Assembly: GCF_001723175.1 (NCBI RefSeq)
Contig: NC_064652.1
Location: forward strand, 248,001 to 312,000
Direction: 5' to 3'
DNA length: 64,000 bases
Origin: Penicillium oxalicum
Taxonomy: Eukaryota; Ascomycota; Eurotiomycetes; Eurotiales; Aspergillaceae
A program made the position numbers and the translations under genes. Of this stretch, positions 43,501 through 54,093 are shown piece after piece (the first letter of the stretch is position 1; each line of letters starts with the position of its first letter). The notes beneath the pieces are model-generated. The model saw only the letters and a list, made by a program, of their open reading frames with translations. It ran no database searches and was not told the DNA's origin.

Positions 43501-46500
43501 ACGAGGCTGAAGATGCTCCCTATAGTTTGATAAGCTCTATCAAGTGACTGCTCGTATATCCACGCCCTGATTCGGAATCTAGATTGTACATGAAAACCAG
43601 CTGCCTTCCTCGACGGATGGGGGACGATTTTAAAATTCGTCCGCTGCATATGGGACCAGTGGGTCTCGCCCGGGATCTATACTCAGACGATGAATCAACT
43701 CTATGTACTGCGTTTTGCCCTCAAATTCTAGATCGAGCTGAGCCCGATGGATGGATCCTACGGAGCACCCAAAGTTTCAAGCATGCACTGCACCAGGCTA
43801 GTCCTAGGTCTGTGAATCTTTCCAACTGATCTCAGAATAACTTCCGAGACACGGGTGAATCTAGCCCCCTGGGTCTCTCGGCAGGACAAATAGGCTTTGT
43901 CAGATCTCGTTGCTTTGCCAGCTTCCTCATACGGGATTCTTCAAATACTTTATCCGGCTCTGGGTGAAGGTGGATATTAGCTACCTAAGTGCCGAATCGA
44001 AAACTGGCCAAATTGCGATTCTTCCCAAGCACTGCATAAGATTCGAGACCATTTGCTTTGGCAATTCTTGAGCTTGGCAAGGAGGCTTAGGTCTATTTCC
44101 GTTGAGGCGATGAGTTTGCACCCCTGAGCGTGGCCAAGTCATGCTGCGTGTTTTCAAGTTGGTGTTGGTCCGCTACGTTTATGAAAAGCAATCCATGTTT
44201 AGTGATTAGAAGACATGGAGTACATCACTCAATTGCAGCACGTGTCTACTGATTTACACCCAATATTTCTGTTCTTTCCTGTCTGTAAAGGATGAAGACT
44301 TCCTTGGGCTTAGGTTCGGCGTGTCATCGGCATGACAAGCGAGAGAAGATCTGGGGAGCCATTTCGGGCTTTCTTATTTCACGGGGAATCTGAAAGTCCA
44401 ACACAGGTAAGCAATCAATCTCAGAGGGGTCGGTGGCTCTGAAACCTACCTGATTACAATGAAGCCACTTGGCGTAGACCTACAGCACAAATTTCCCGTT
44501 CAGAGAAATGACTAGAATACACGATCAAAAAGCCAGCTCTCCCTACATGTGACTGTTAATTTGTTTCCAAACCTCTTTCTGCGTCCACTTCTACGTTGCT
44601 GGAACAAAATTCCATTAAATCGCATCACAGCGAGGGTTGTATTCATATGAACAGAGCTTGTTTCAAAGTGCTCGCTAGGACTGATCAGGCAGAAGGAATT
44701 AATAATCAGGTCATGGGGAGCGTTTGTATACCCTGCAAAGCCGAGTCACATGCAGTCATTTTTGAAATCGTCATTACCCTCAGACAAAGACATAGGCCGC
44801 TTACAAGTTGCTCTAGATAGCAGCTATTAGCTGTTTGAACAAGTGACAGTATTCATCTTGCTTGGATCTATAAGTCGTCAAGGTTGACATGCAAGGAAGC
44901 AGGATTGGAGGCGAACGATTTCTTTATTGAGAAACGATATGAATGGCTCGAAAAGGGGGAGTTGAGGGAAATTTTAGATCAGGCAGGAAACTCCTCCGGG
45001 CACATTATAGCGGGTGGACTTGAAGCAAATCACACATGAAGGGCACCTCACCACCTACTAAGACTTCTAGAGACTCTATACTGAATCTCGTAACAAATAT
45101 TTCTTTCGACAGTCTTCTAAAAAAATGGGGGAACATATAACATTTGAGCGGTCCAGGACTCTATACAGCCCCGCTTCTGTACTGCAAGTGTCAGAAATTC
45201 GAAGGGCCTTGATCCTATTTGCAGATAATGAGATCCGCAGACATTGAAAGCTATGTATACAGAATATGCAGCAAAGTTTTAACGGAAATGTTGCCAAATT
45301 CACGGGTCACAAAACCTGGATTATCGTCGTCATTTTACGAATCTGCGCATTCAATCAATAGCGGGTCCCTAGAACGAATCCAATGGTGGCTCTTCACATC
45401 AGTCTATCTCAACTTCCCACTCTCAACTAGTTCAGTTAAATTCCTTTACCCAATATATTCATTGGTGAATACTCCATCGACCATTTTCAAGCCCCTCAGG
45501 TTCCTCCCTCGAGATTGCACGCAACAACTCTATGAAGCCGAACAGCGATAATCTGGTGAAGAATGTCTTCGAGAAAATTATTCATTAAGCATAGAGTGGA
45601 TCGCACGTTTAGTCTCACCATACTTCATCACCACTATTATCTCGAGCCTGATGAGATGCTTTTTAATTACAAAGGTACATCTGTACCGTGGAACACGGAC
45701 AACGTCTCTCGCACGAAACCTCCTCAACCTGCTATTTGGGCAGTCTCACCTATCACTGATCAAATGTGCTTAGAAGACCAGTATGCTCAATACCTTACTT
45801 GATCAAATCGAGCCTTGCGCATAATTGAAGGGAGATACTTCCTAGAGTATTTCACCCGGATGGTCCAGCACAAGACTCGTCTTATCTGCGAGGGTCTCTG
45901 TCAAGGAATCACAGAATCGGATTGCTCTGGGCAAATGAATATTCTTTTTAATATAACAGTATGAAAAGCAATCAAAACGGAAGCAGACCTTCCTGGTTTT
46001 TTCAAGATCATTTTTTTCGTATATTGCATCACTGGCATAACGATGACGCTAGCCTTTTATATCCGGGGATGGGGTATACAAACCATGCTTCCGGATTCCA
46101 GCACCGCAAAATTGATGTTCGGCAATGCTTTTTAACACGATCATTGTAATTGATCAAGTCCAGAGTACGTTATTTCTGGCGCCAGAGCCTGCCATTTTCG
46201 GTGTCGTTTCCACAGGTTGCTATGTTCTAGGTATAATTTACAGGAAGGAGAGAGCAGTATCGAAGACTGACATCGTTGAGATGAGGTCCTTCAAGTCAAC
46301 CTTTTGAATCGCTCAGCCCCAAAGCAGGTCATATCAACCTGAAACATTACTGATAGCCAAGACCTAAGTTTTTTTGATCGCGGAAGGACCCATTGAATAA
46401 TACTATGTGTTTATTGAGTGATGTATACTCCCAGTGAGACGCGCCACCAGATGAGCGGGAGCATCGGCCATTGATCAAAAGTCCATTAACATGAATTACT

Positions 46501-46625
46501 ACAGTACAATGAGAGCTCGCGTCGAAACAAACTAATGCATGGATATTTCTCTCCAGCCGAGCTTTTTCGCTACTCCACAATCTCTCGTGTCTCCCGGGGA
46601 AATGGGCCATCAGAGAAGCTGGCTC
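40530..46625. other. 6.1-kb gene desert
   Basis: Longest gene-free stretch in the window. The first 400 bp are G-rich on the plus strand and should contain the bZIP gene promoter and leader. From about 41.3 kb to 46.6 kb every frame is closed frequently, no open frame exceeds about 138 codons, and none shows a motif I recognise. Base composition is visibly more AT-rich than in neighbouring genes, yet I see no terminal repeats or transposase/reverse-transcriptase motifs. It could be decayed repeat sequence, a regulatory or non-coding RNA region, or simple spacer. Confidence 0.5.
41504..41520. repeat. CA dinucleotide microsatellite
   Basis: A short CACACA run inside the gene desert. Simple repeat only; no function inferred. 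Confidence 0.85.
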
Positions 46626-47392
46626 TCAATCAAGGCTCTTTTTGTCTTTTTCCTGGATGTCCGAGTGTGCGTCGTCTTTCTGTTTCTTAGAAGAATAAGT
46701 TGACGGCATACTGCTGTACTTGAGCAATGTTGCCAGTAGCACACCGATAATAGAAGCCTGCCGGGAGGGGCACCGTTAGCATGACTCTCCCAAACAGCTC
46801 AGGAAGGTGAGACAGAAGCATATCATACCAGCGACAAGTCCATGCCTTCTGACACCGTCAACTCCCACTCGGGGCGTTTACCCGGTACATACACCGAGAG
46901 CACATCGACCAGTTTGGCGATCATCACCAGCTCCCCGTGATGATAGACGTGTGTCTTGACTTTCCAAATATCCTGTCCACGGACTTCCAGCGTGGCATCT
47001 TCCCCGCCCGCCGCGACATTTTGGAAATGAACATCAAACTTGTCCTTGAAGGCGCTGAATTTGGGCGCAATAGCGGCGATGGGTTCCGCATCGCTGTGCG
47101 CACCAGGAAGATGGACAAACCAGGTCACACCGGATTTTTTCCGACGGAGTTCAAAGAGCGGCAGACCCGAGGCATCGCGGAAATGTCGTTTCTGGCTCAG
47201 GGATGCGAAATCGCCATCCACGGAGAATAATTTGGTCGCAGAGCTGTCGTCAGATGGACGGGTGGAGATGGTGAAATCACCGCCCGACCAACTCTTACTG
47301 TGTTGCTTGAGCCTCACGGTCGTGAGACGTGGAGCAACATGCTCTGATCGGATTGCGATGGGTTTTTTGAGAGTGACTGGAGTCGATGCCAT
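46626..47392 (-). CDS. LURP-one-related / Tubby-C-like domain protein
   Basis: Exons 47392-46829 and 46757-46626 give 231 residues. The body has the alternating beta-strand pattern of the LURP-one-related (LOR, DUF567) fold: KLFSVDGDFASLSQKRHFRD, LPLFELRRKKSGVTWFVHLP, ATLEVRGQDIWKVKTHVYHH, VMIAKLVDV, and the signature end VSEGMDLSLVAS, created at the splice. The terminal exon adds a hydrophobic segment ASIIGVLLATLL, then a polar tail ending near KSLD. In this family the C-terminal helix is buried in the barrel as in phospholipid scramblases, so it may not be a true membrane anchor. Biochemical role unknown. Confidence 0.8.
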
Positions 47393-48840
47393 AATTGCTG
47401 ACCCAGTCTGAGAACAAAAATGCGGGATTGGAGTCGGCAACAAGAATATGAGGAGAGGAGCTGCCTTTGTGGGGATGCTTATGGAGGGGATAATCTGACT
47501 GTGATCTCTTCTATGCGTGTCTTTTTTTTGGTTTGAGCTGGAGAAAGCCCGTGCCGAATTATTAGAGAAATTAAATACCTAGCGTCCCCCTCCGTGCGCT
47601 CATGGCGTCGTCGGACCGAGGACGAAGACCGGGGCTATCAGGACTCAGGAGGGACAGAGTCACACAGGGCTGAGCAGGTTGTCTGATGAAGGTGTGGCGC
47701 CAGCCACCAGACACGTCCACCTCACTAACCAACAAGAAATTCTTTTAGGCAGAGTCGGCGCCTGACTGAAATCGGGGAATTGGAACAGCCTCCGCGGGTG
47801 GGGGTTGAACTATGGGCCCGAGGAACTTCCGAATGAAGTACTGCAAGAGGAAATTTCAAGCAGTCTGAGAAGTTTAGAAAATTGGGTAAAACCAAGAATT
47901 AATAAGTGAATACTACTGGTGCCAAAGTACTAGTAGTGCCTGGAACATGGTCCACAACTCTTCATCTCGTCGACTTTCAATACAGCTTCGAAGAAGTAGA
48001 TTCCCTGTAATCTGGACACCTCGAGTCAGTATCACATTCTGCGAGTGCATTCAATACTCAGGTAGTGTGAAGCGACTCCATGAACCTGAGATCCCTGCGC
48101 GGGCACACCATAAACCTCCCAAGTCAAAGTTTCTCAGGCCCCCAGACTGGCGGACGCACCGTATTCCCATCTGGGCATTGATCGGCCGCATGAATATGAC
48201 ATGGCCCTGTACTCTTTCCCTGGAAAGTCCTGTCAAACCCCCCACAGCCGGATCGATAAACTTTGAGTTTTTGGAGTTGACTCACACTGCGTAAGTCATC
48301 ATGGGACTTCTTGGCACGGAGACACTTCAGGTTTAACGTCTTCCATGGCAGGAGTGCTGTGGATCAAGGACGCCGAGACTTTGGCCCCCCGAGAGAATAT
48401 GGTCGGGGCGAAGTGGTAGAAGAAGTGGGGCATCAACAGTCAACCTGGAATCTACATAGCACTCAAGTCTTGCTTCGAATCAACCGCCCATTTAGAGAGT
48501 GCTTTCCCCGAGATTTATTTTCGGAGAAAAATCTCTGAGTAATTAAGTGGTTTTCGTAGACCGGAACAAGATAATCTCGATGCTTCCGATTTTCTGCAGT
48601 CTTGGATCACAAGCTCAGAATAAAAAGAATCTCCACGCTTACAAAAGATCTCGGTTTGTTTAACATTTGGTATTTTAAAGGTTCATTGGGTGCCGGAGTC
48701 AAGATTCTAGTCTTGAAGAGTAGATTTCTTGAACACAGCTCATGCACAAGCTCGGGGATCTAGTATCACAGATAGTACCCACAGATTCTCTAGAAAATCC
48801 CCTTCATGACCCAGTGCTCCTTCAAAACAAGTCAACCCAT
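47393..48840. other. 1.4-kb spacer
   Basis: Upstream of the LOR-domain gene and downstream of the secreted-protein gene. Short frames only (up to 115 codons at 47947-48294), without recognisable motif. I see no gene. Confidence 0.4.
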
Positions 48841-49364
48841 TTACAGAAGGTTGTTGATGATGTCCTTCAGCTTCTGGTTGTCGGCTGCACTGAGGTTGAC
48901 GTAGTCGAGGCAAGCAGAGCCACAGGGGACGGGGGTTCCCTGCTCAGTGAAGAGAGCCGCAAGGTTCATGCACTCGGGGGCGACGTTCTCGATGCGCATG
49001 GCTAGAAATAATTTCGATTAGTGATCTCGATCTTAAGCCCGAGTTTTTTGTCAGTGGAGAGGCTCTTACAGGTGGTAGAGGTTTGTGTGACGGTCACAGT
49101 ACGGCCGACGTTGGCATCGTGGCACATCTGGATGTTGTAGTCGGGGACACCGGGCCAAGACTGGCGCTTGGCAAGAGACTCGCTCTCAACATCGGCAGAG
49201 GCCGAACGCTTCACGTTGCCATTCAGACCGATGTAGAGCAAGTTGCCAGCCAGGGGGGCTGCGAGACCGGTGATGACCAGACCGGCGACAGGGGGCGCAG
49301 GGCAAGAAGGCAGAAGGGAGAGAGCTCCGAGGGAGAGACCGGCGATGATAGACTTGGTGTGCAT
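48841..49364 (-). CDS. Small secreted cysteine-containing protein
   Basis: Exons 49364-49070 and 49001-48841 give 151 residues. Residues 1-20 form a signal peptide (MHTKSIIAGLSLGALSLLPS). Two dibasic sites, KR at 52-53 and LAKRQSW at 66-67, look like Kex2 processing points, which would leave a mature form of about 84 residues. That part has four cysteines (in QMCHDAN, PECMN, PCGSACLD), compatible with two disulfides. The C-terminus is YVNLSAADNQKLKDIINNLL. I do not recognise a family. Possible roles include a cell-wall-associated or effector-like protein, but nothing in the sequence fixes one. It stands alone between a gene desert side and the Sec11-like gene. Confidence 0.72.
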
Positions 49365-50269
49365 TGTGATGAATAGTTTGGACTCGAAAAGAGGTTTTGA
49401 TGGAGAGAATAGGAAGATGGATGGTTTGAAGATTGAATTGCTTTCTGGAAGAGAAGAGCTGATGAGGTGTTGAGATGAATCCTGGAATGGCGGGTGTTGA
49501 GGACCTTTTTATATCTGTGTAGTCTGCTCCATTTACTCCATTGATCACTTAGAATGAGCTTTCAAGATGCGTCATTTTCTGTCGAGGAATCAAGGTCAAT
49601 GCGCGTTGTCAGTGTGAAGCATGATCACTTCTTGGTGGAACATGATGCCCTATCCCCAACCAAGTATACTTCGTACAGGACGTGGAGTTTGGGGGCTACC
49701 GCATAACTAGCACTACTTTCAATACCACTGATGATTTGATTAAGCGTACACTTGTCTGAGGAATGTGCCGGGAGGGCCATGGAGTGGAAGTGGACCAAGC
49801 CATACCATATCAAGCATTAAAACCGACAATCAAAGAACAGAAAGTACCTGAATCAGGTCTGGATGCAATTTATCGAATCCATATCGCGTGGAGGAAGCTG
49901 GGGCACCATGCATACTATCCATCCACTCATGTGTAGTACCGATGAACCAGTTCACGACTCTGGGGCTATATTGTCGTGTGATAAAAAGTGATTTCTTTCT
50001 ATAGTTCTGGAACTTCCCGATTCGGCGAAATGAAAGTGATGATTCAGACCGATTGAGTCAAGTGTACTTTTCTCAATGGGTATTCTCAGTGGCAACGCTT
50101 TTGTATGTATCTTTTTTTTGTAGGATCTACCTTCCTCTCTCGCCCCTACCTACTCATCTATTTACCCATCAAGCTGTCTCTCTCTCTCTCACCCTCCGTC
50201 TCTCTTAACTTTCACCGTCTTGCAGCATTTCCGTTGACCCGGTTCGTCAGAATATCCCGACCAAGAACA
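49365..50269. promoter_or_regulatory. Divergent promoter region, secreted protein / Sec11-like
   Basis: Both genes start outward from this 905-bp gap. The right side includes a T/C-rich leader with a CT run (about 50176-50191) before the Sec11-like ATG. No gene seen. Confidence 0.45.
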
Positions 50270-50861
50270 ATGCTCAAACCCGCCCACAGCAAAGCATTGT
50301 CTTGCCTCACGATTCTATGTGCCGGTCTCTTCGCATGGATGACCGCATGTTTGATCACAGGCACCGCCTACCCCGTCATGGTAGTCTCCTCGGAATCAAT
50401 GGAGCCCACCTTCTATCGAGGGGATCTCATCTTGCTGTGGAACCGACGACATACGCTTCGAGCTGGTGACATCCCCGTAGTCTGGTTTGATGGTTACCCA
50501 CGGCCAATGGTTCATCGAGCGATCAAGGTCTTTGATGAAGAAATTAATGAGGGGCCGTTGACTCGGTATGCTCTCCACTTGACCCCCTCGTCTTCGTGGA
50601 CATACCTGTAGGGCCATGCTTACTTCCAGCCACGTTAGTACCAGGCAACTCATTCTCACTCAAGGGGACAACAACGCTGTTGATGACACTTCTCTTTACC
50701 CCCGAGGACAGTCCTTTGTCTACCGTGAAAATGTCATAGGGCTCGTTTATGGGCACGTCCCTTATGTTGGAACGATGAGTCTGGGGCTTAAGGACATTGC
50801 GGGTCCGTCATTCCTGTCAATAGTGGCCGCTGGGCTGATTGTCTATGGTTTGATAGCATGA
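50270..50861 (+). CDS. Sec11-like signal peptidase subunit, divergent copy
   Basis: Serine protease of the signal peptidase I family, resembling Sec11, the catalytic ER signal peptidase subunit. Exons 50270-50565 and 50612-50861 give 181 residues, near the usual 167-192. An N-terminal membrane segment (LTILCAGLFAWMTACLITG) precedes the catalytic-serine box VVSSESMEPTFYRGDLILLW. PRPMVHRAI has the histidine that replaces the bacterial lysine, and LTQGDNNAVDDTSLY holds the conserved aspartates. A C-terminal hydrophobic tail (FLSIVAAGLIVYGLIA) matches Sec11. All catalytic residues are present, but box C/D spacing and sequence differ from the highly conserved fungal Sec11 (SGSMEP and KDIPIVHR in those), so this looks like a second, specialised copy. 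Confidence 0.82.
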
Positions 50862-52125
50862 AGCATTCGAGTCCAAAGTGTGGAAAATCACTGGTGAAAA
50901 AGACAATTTTCCATGCAATTCAAAACACAATCATGTTCATTTACTTGCCCCGAAAAGAAAACAGAAAGAAAAAGAAAATCCCGATTCAGAGCCCTTGTCT
51001 GGCTGGGCAATTTCACACTGGGGCCTTGAACGAAACTACATACAGGCTTCTGTGTGATTCAATGAGAATCAAGTTCAAAGATCCGCCAATTGCCAAATCA
51101 AGGCAATCTTCTCCAAATGTTGCATTACAGTACAAATGCTAGGCGCAACGTTTCACTAGGTCGAGGTCTCTCTCTATCCCAACGTGAACATGAATAAATC
51201 CCTCTTATGTTTTCTTAAATGCCAGTATTATACAGTAGTAGTGAAGTAATTCGGGAAGAGTGCCAGTGCAAGTGAAAACAAGTGCCCGCAGGCATATTCT
51301 CGGTTCTAGAAAGCCTGAGGCTCTACCGTCTTGCGAATCGCACTGTATCGGTGACCCGCAATACTCTGGTCAGGTACTGAGTACTTCATGGAGACACGCG
51401 CAGATGCGCCCCTGACGTATGTTCTCCAACATCCAACAGTTGGAAAATGAATACATAAAGATCAAATCTAGTCACGAGAGCATATTCATATCGACCGCAA
51501 ACTTAATTGCGGCTCGGCGCATCCACGCCAATTTGATTGTGGGTCTGAGGTCGGCGAACATCCGTCTGACATGGAGTCCACAGTAAGACCTGGTTAATGA
51601 GAACCTCCTCTATTTGGAATCTTCTTAGCCTCGAATGTATGTGTCTTCGTTCATGTGTTTTCGAAATGCCTTTTTATCCGATCGTCTTCTCGAAGGAGTG
51701 CAAGAAGGAGGATCTCGATCTGGGGTAGTTGTTCCTCCTGGCTAATTTCTTGCAGTATGACTGGACTGGGGTTCAAGAATTCTAACATTAATGTTGTAAG
51801 GATTTACTGTGGTAGTATATTGGCCTCGAGCAAAGACTCGGGTTTGAGAAATAGCAAGGGCTGTTCTCGGAGGTGAGACTCCAGTACAATTTCCCCATTT
51901 GTCTGCCAAGAGTCTCTCCATTTTGCGTGACCTGAAACTTGATTATGTCCGGAGGATATTCAGAGGAACCCGAGTCGTTCCAGATTCTCGACACCCACTT
52001 CTCTCATTTGACACTTCCTCGACGGTCATAGGAATCTCAGCTACTGCTCTGATAGCTTTTCACTCCTGGGCAAGGCCACTATCTCAATAGTCCACATTTT
52101 TCACTATTCACTCTTTCCCGTACGC

Positions 52126-52524
52126 TTATTCGTCCGGCCATGTGCGTGGATCCAGCGAATTCTCCACTTCTATACAGGGGTTCTCCACTGGTCTTTGAGG
52201 GCAGTGTATCAAGTCTCCATTCCTGATGGATGATCGATCTGCCATGTACATGCCCCTGACGATGTCATACTTCTTGGGGGAAAAGACGAACGAGGACGGC
52301 CGCCAATCGCAACAATTACGGGAAACAAACAAGCGCACGAAGTAATCCCAGGCGGGGCGCTCGTGCACTGTGGGGTAAAGACGAAGCACAGCATGAACTG
52401 TCCGGCCAACATGATTCAAGAAATCGTGGCGCCCCCAAGTAAGGTTGGGGGCCGCATTGTGGCTCCTCGCCAAGCCGCCCGATGGGGAAAACGGGCACCG
52501 CGCGGATGCCGAGCGGCCACACAC
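52126..52524 (-). pseudogene. Possible decayed cytochrome P450 fragment
   Basis: A minus-strand frame of 132 codons contains FLNHVGRTVHAVLRLYPTVHER (here split: FLNHV, then VLRLYPTVHER at about residues 46-56), like the K-helix of fungal P450s, and FSPKKYDIVRGMYMADR at about 81-97, like the segment that precedes the haem region. The K-helix glutamate of the invariant ExxR pair is replaced by alanine, the usual glycine-rich loop between the two blocks is unrecognisable, and there is no haem-binding FxxGxRxCxG. If truly P450-derived it is dead. The match is short and could be chance. Confidence 0.35.
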
Positions 52525-52886
52525 TCAGGCTGCCCTTGCGACCTTGGAACTACGAGCTCTTCAATCCAAGACTAGCTCAAAATCTCTCCCATTACGTGAC
52601 ACAGTGGGTATGAAGAACTTCCAGATCGGTCAGTCAGCGCCAGCGACTAGTGCTGACGGACCTGAACTTGAGACTCGCATAACTTACCCAAAGTAATCGG
52701 GGCAGACAGGCCCATGCATGCGGTCCAGGATTGCCAAAGCATGTGTGGAGCGTGCCGAGCAATCGGTCCTGCTTTGCCCTGCCAACTCTTGCAAAAGGTC
52801 AGCGGCTGCATTAATGGCTGGTTCTCCCTATGGATCATTCCTGTGAGTCTTCTCGGGCATCTGTGGGGGTGAAAGGTTGAAACTTC

Positions 52887-52890
<4 letters not shown>

Positions 52891-52920
<30 letters not shown>
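52891..52920. repeat. 30-base guanine homopolymer
   Basis: An uninterrupted run of 30 G residues, followed directly by CGCGCC. Homopolymers this long are rare in fungal DNA and are prone to assembly error. Confidence 0.95.
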
Positions 52921-54093
52921 CGCGCCTGCGGGCCGATTATCCCTCCCCCCGTGGAAATCCTCTATGCTGTTTGACGATCTCCTGAATCTGGTGGCCCAGA
53001 TTTTCCCGCCAATGCTGTGATGAGATATTTTCCCTGGGAACTCAAAGCTTCGAGGATGACCGTTATCTTCTGTTGATGTGGGACAACAGTGATGAATCGA
53101 TCTCTGTCATGGATTGACCGAGGCCATGCCTCGGCTTACACACGTCTCCCTCTCTATCTCATCTGCCAGGAATTGGATCAGATTCTGACTATGCTATCGC
53201 AAGGAGTCTCCGTTTAAACTTTCAATGAATGAACTATCTCTCATATGGATAAAGTAATACTCCAACCACCTCGACAAGACGTAGGTGGCGCACGAATCGA
53301 TGGCGGCTCTGTATCTGGTTGTGCATAACTCTGTTTGATAATAAGTCTAGAAAATTGGAAAAAAAACAAAAAGGAAATAAAGAAAAGACATGAACTGCAC
53401 CGCACATGACCCCCACCCGTTGCAAATGAGTAATTTCCAGCATGCAAAGAAGTCGAATACCCCACAATCTGACCCCGTTCGGACCGACTGGCCATTCCTT
53501 CGCCCCCAACATCCACTTCTCTGCTGAAGCTCCACCACGATACTACAGGCATCATGTTTGCCAAGAAGGGGCTCCTCGTGAGATGGAACGACTCGTCTCC
53601 CTTCACGGTAGACCTGGCTCAAGTTCAGGATGTTTGTCTTTGAATTCATCGGAAAGACTCGGCGGACGGGAGAGAGAGACAAAGAGAGAATCCTGCATGA
53701 TGATGGGAAGAGGAAGGGAAATATTGGGTTTACCTGGGTACTGTAGAGATTCTTCCCAAGGCTTTTCGCCCTGGATTCGGAGGGCTCGTATCGAAATCAG
53801 GGAATCTACTATCGTATACATTGTATTATCACAGAAAAATTTTTTTTTTGTCGCTAGCTACCGGAGTTAGGCCGCACTTTGACGGTTCTCGGTTGAAGAG
53901 CCACAAAATCTTTGCATGGGCAGGCATGATTAATGGATTGACGAGACTAATAGGAAGAAATTATACAGAGGGTGTGATTTTGACACCCTTTGACCAACGA
54001 CCAAGTCACAACTGCTCGTCCGGATCACGCTGCTTGGAGTGTGATCTTTTAGAGTGCTCGAGTGTGACACTTTATCTACAATCCTGACACATC

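Larger units (their letters stand above)
50862..54093. other. 3.2-kb spacer with a P450-like relic and a G run
   Basis: Between the Sec11-like and MBOAT genes. Apart from the P450-like fragment at 52126-52524 and the 30-G run at 52891-52920, both listed separately, there are only short frames. The stretch 53340-53400 is A-rich. No intact gene seen. Confidence 0.45.

Noticed and set aside
50862..54093. A secondary-metabolite gene cluster around the MBOAT gene
   Set aside because: Only one cluster-type enzyme and a doubtful P450 relic; no polyketide synthase, peptide synthetase or terpene cyclase in the window.
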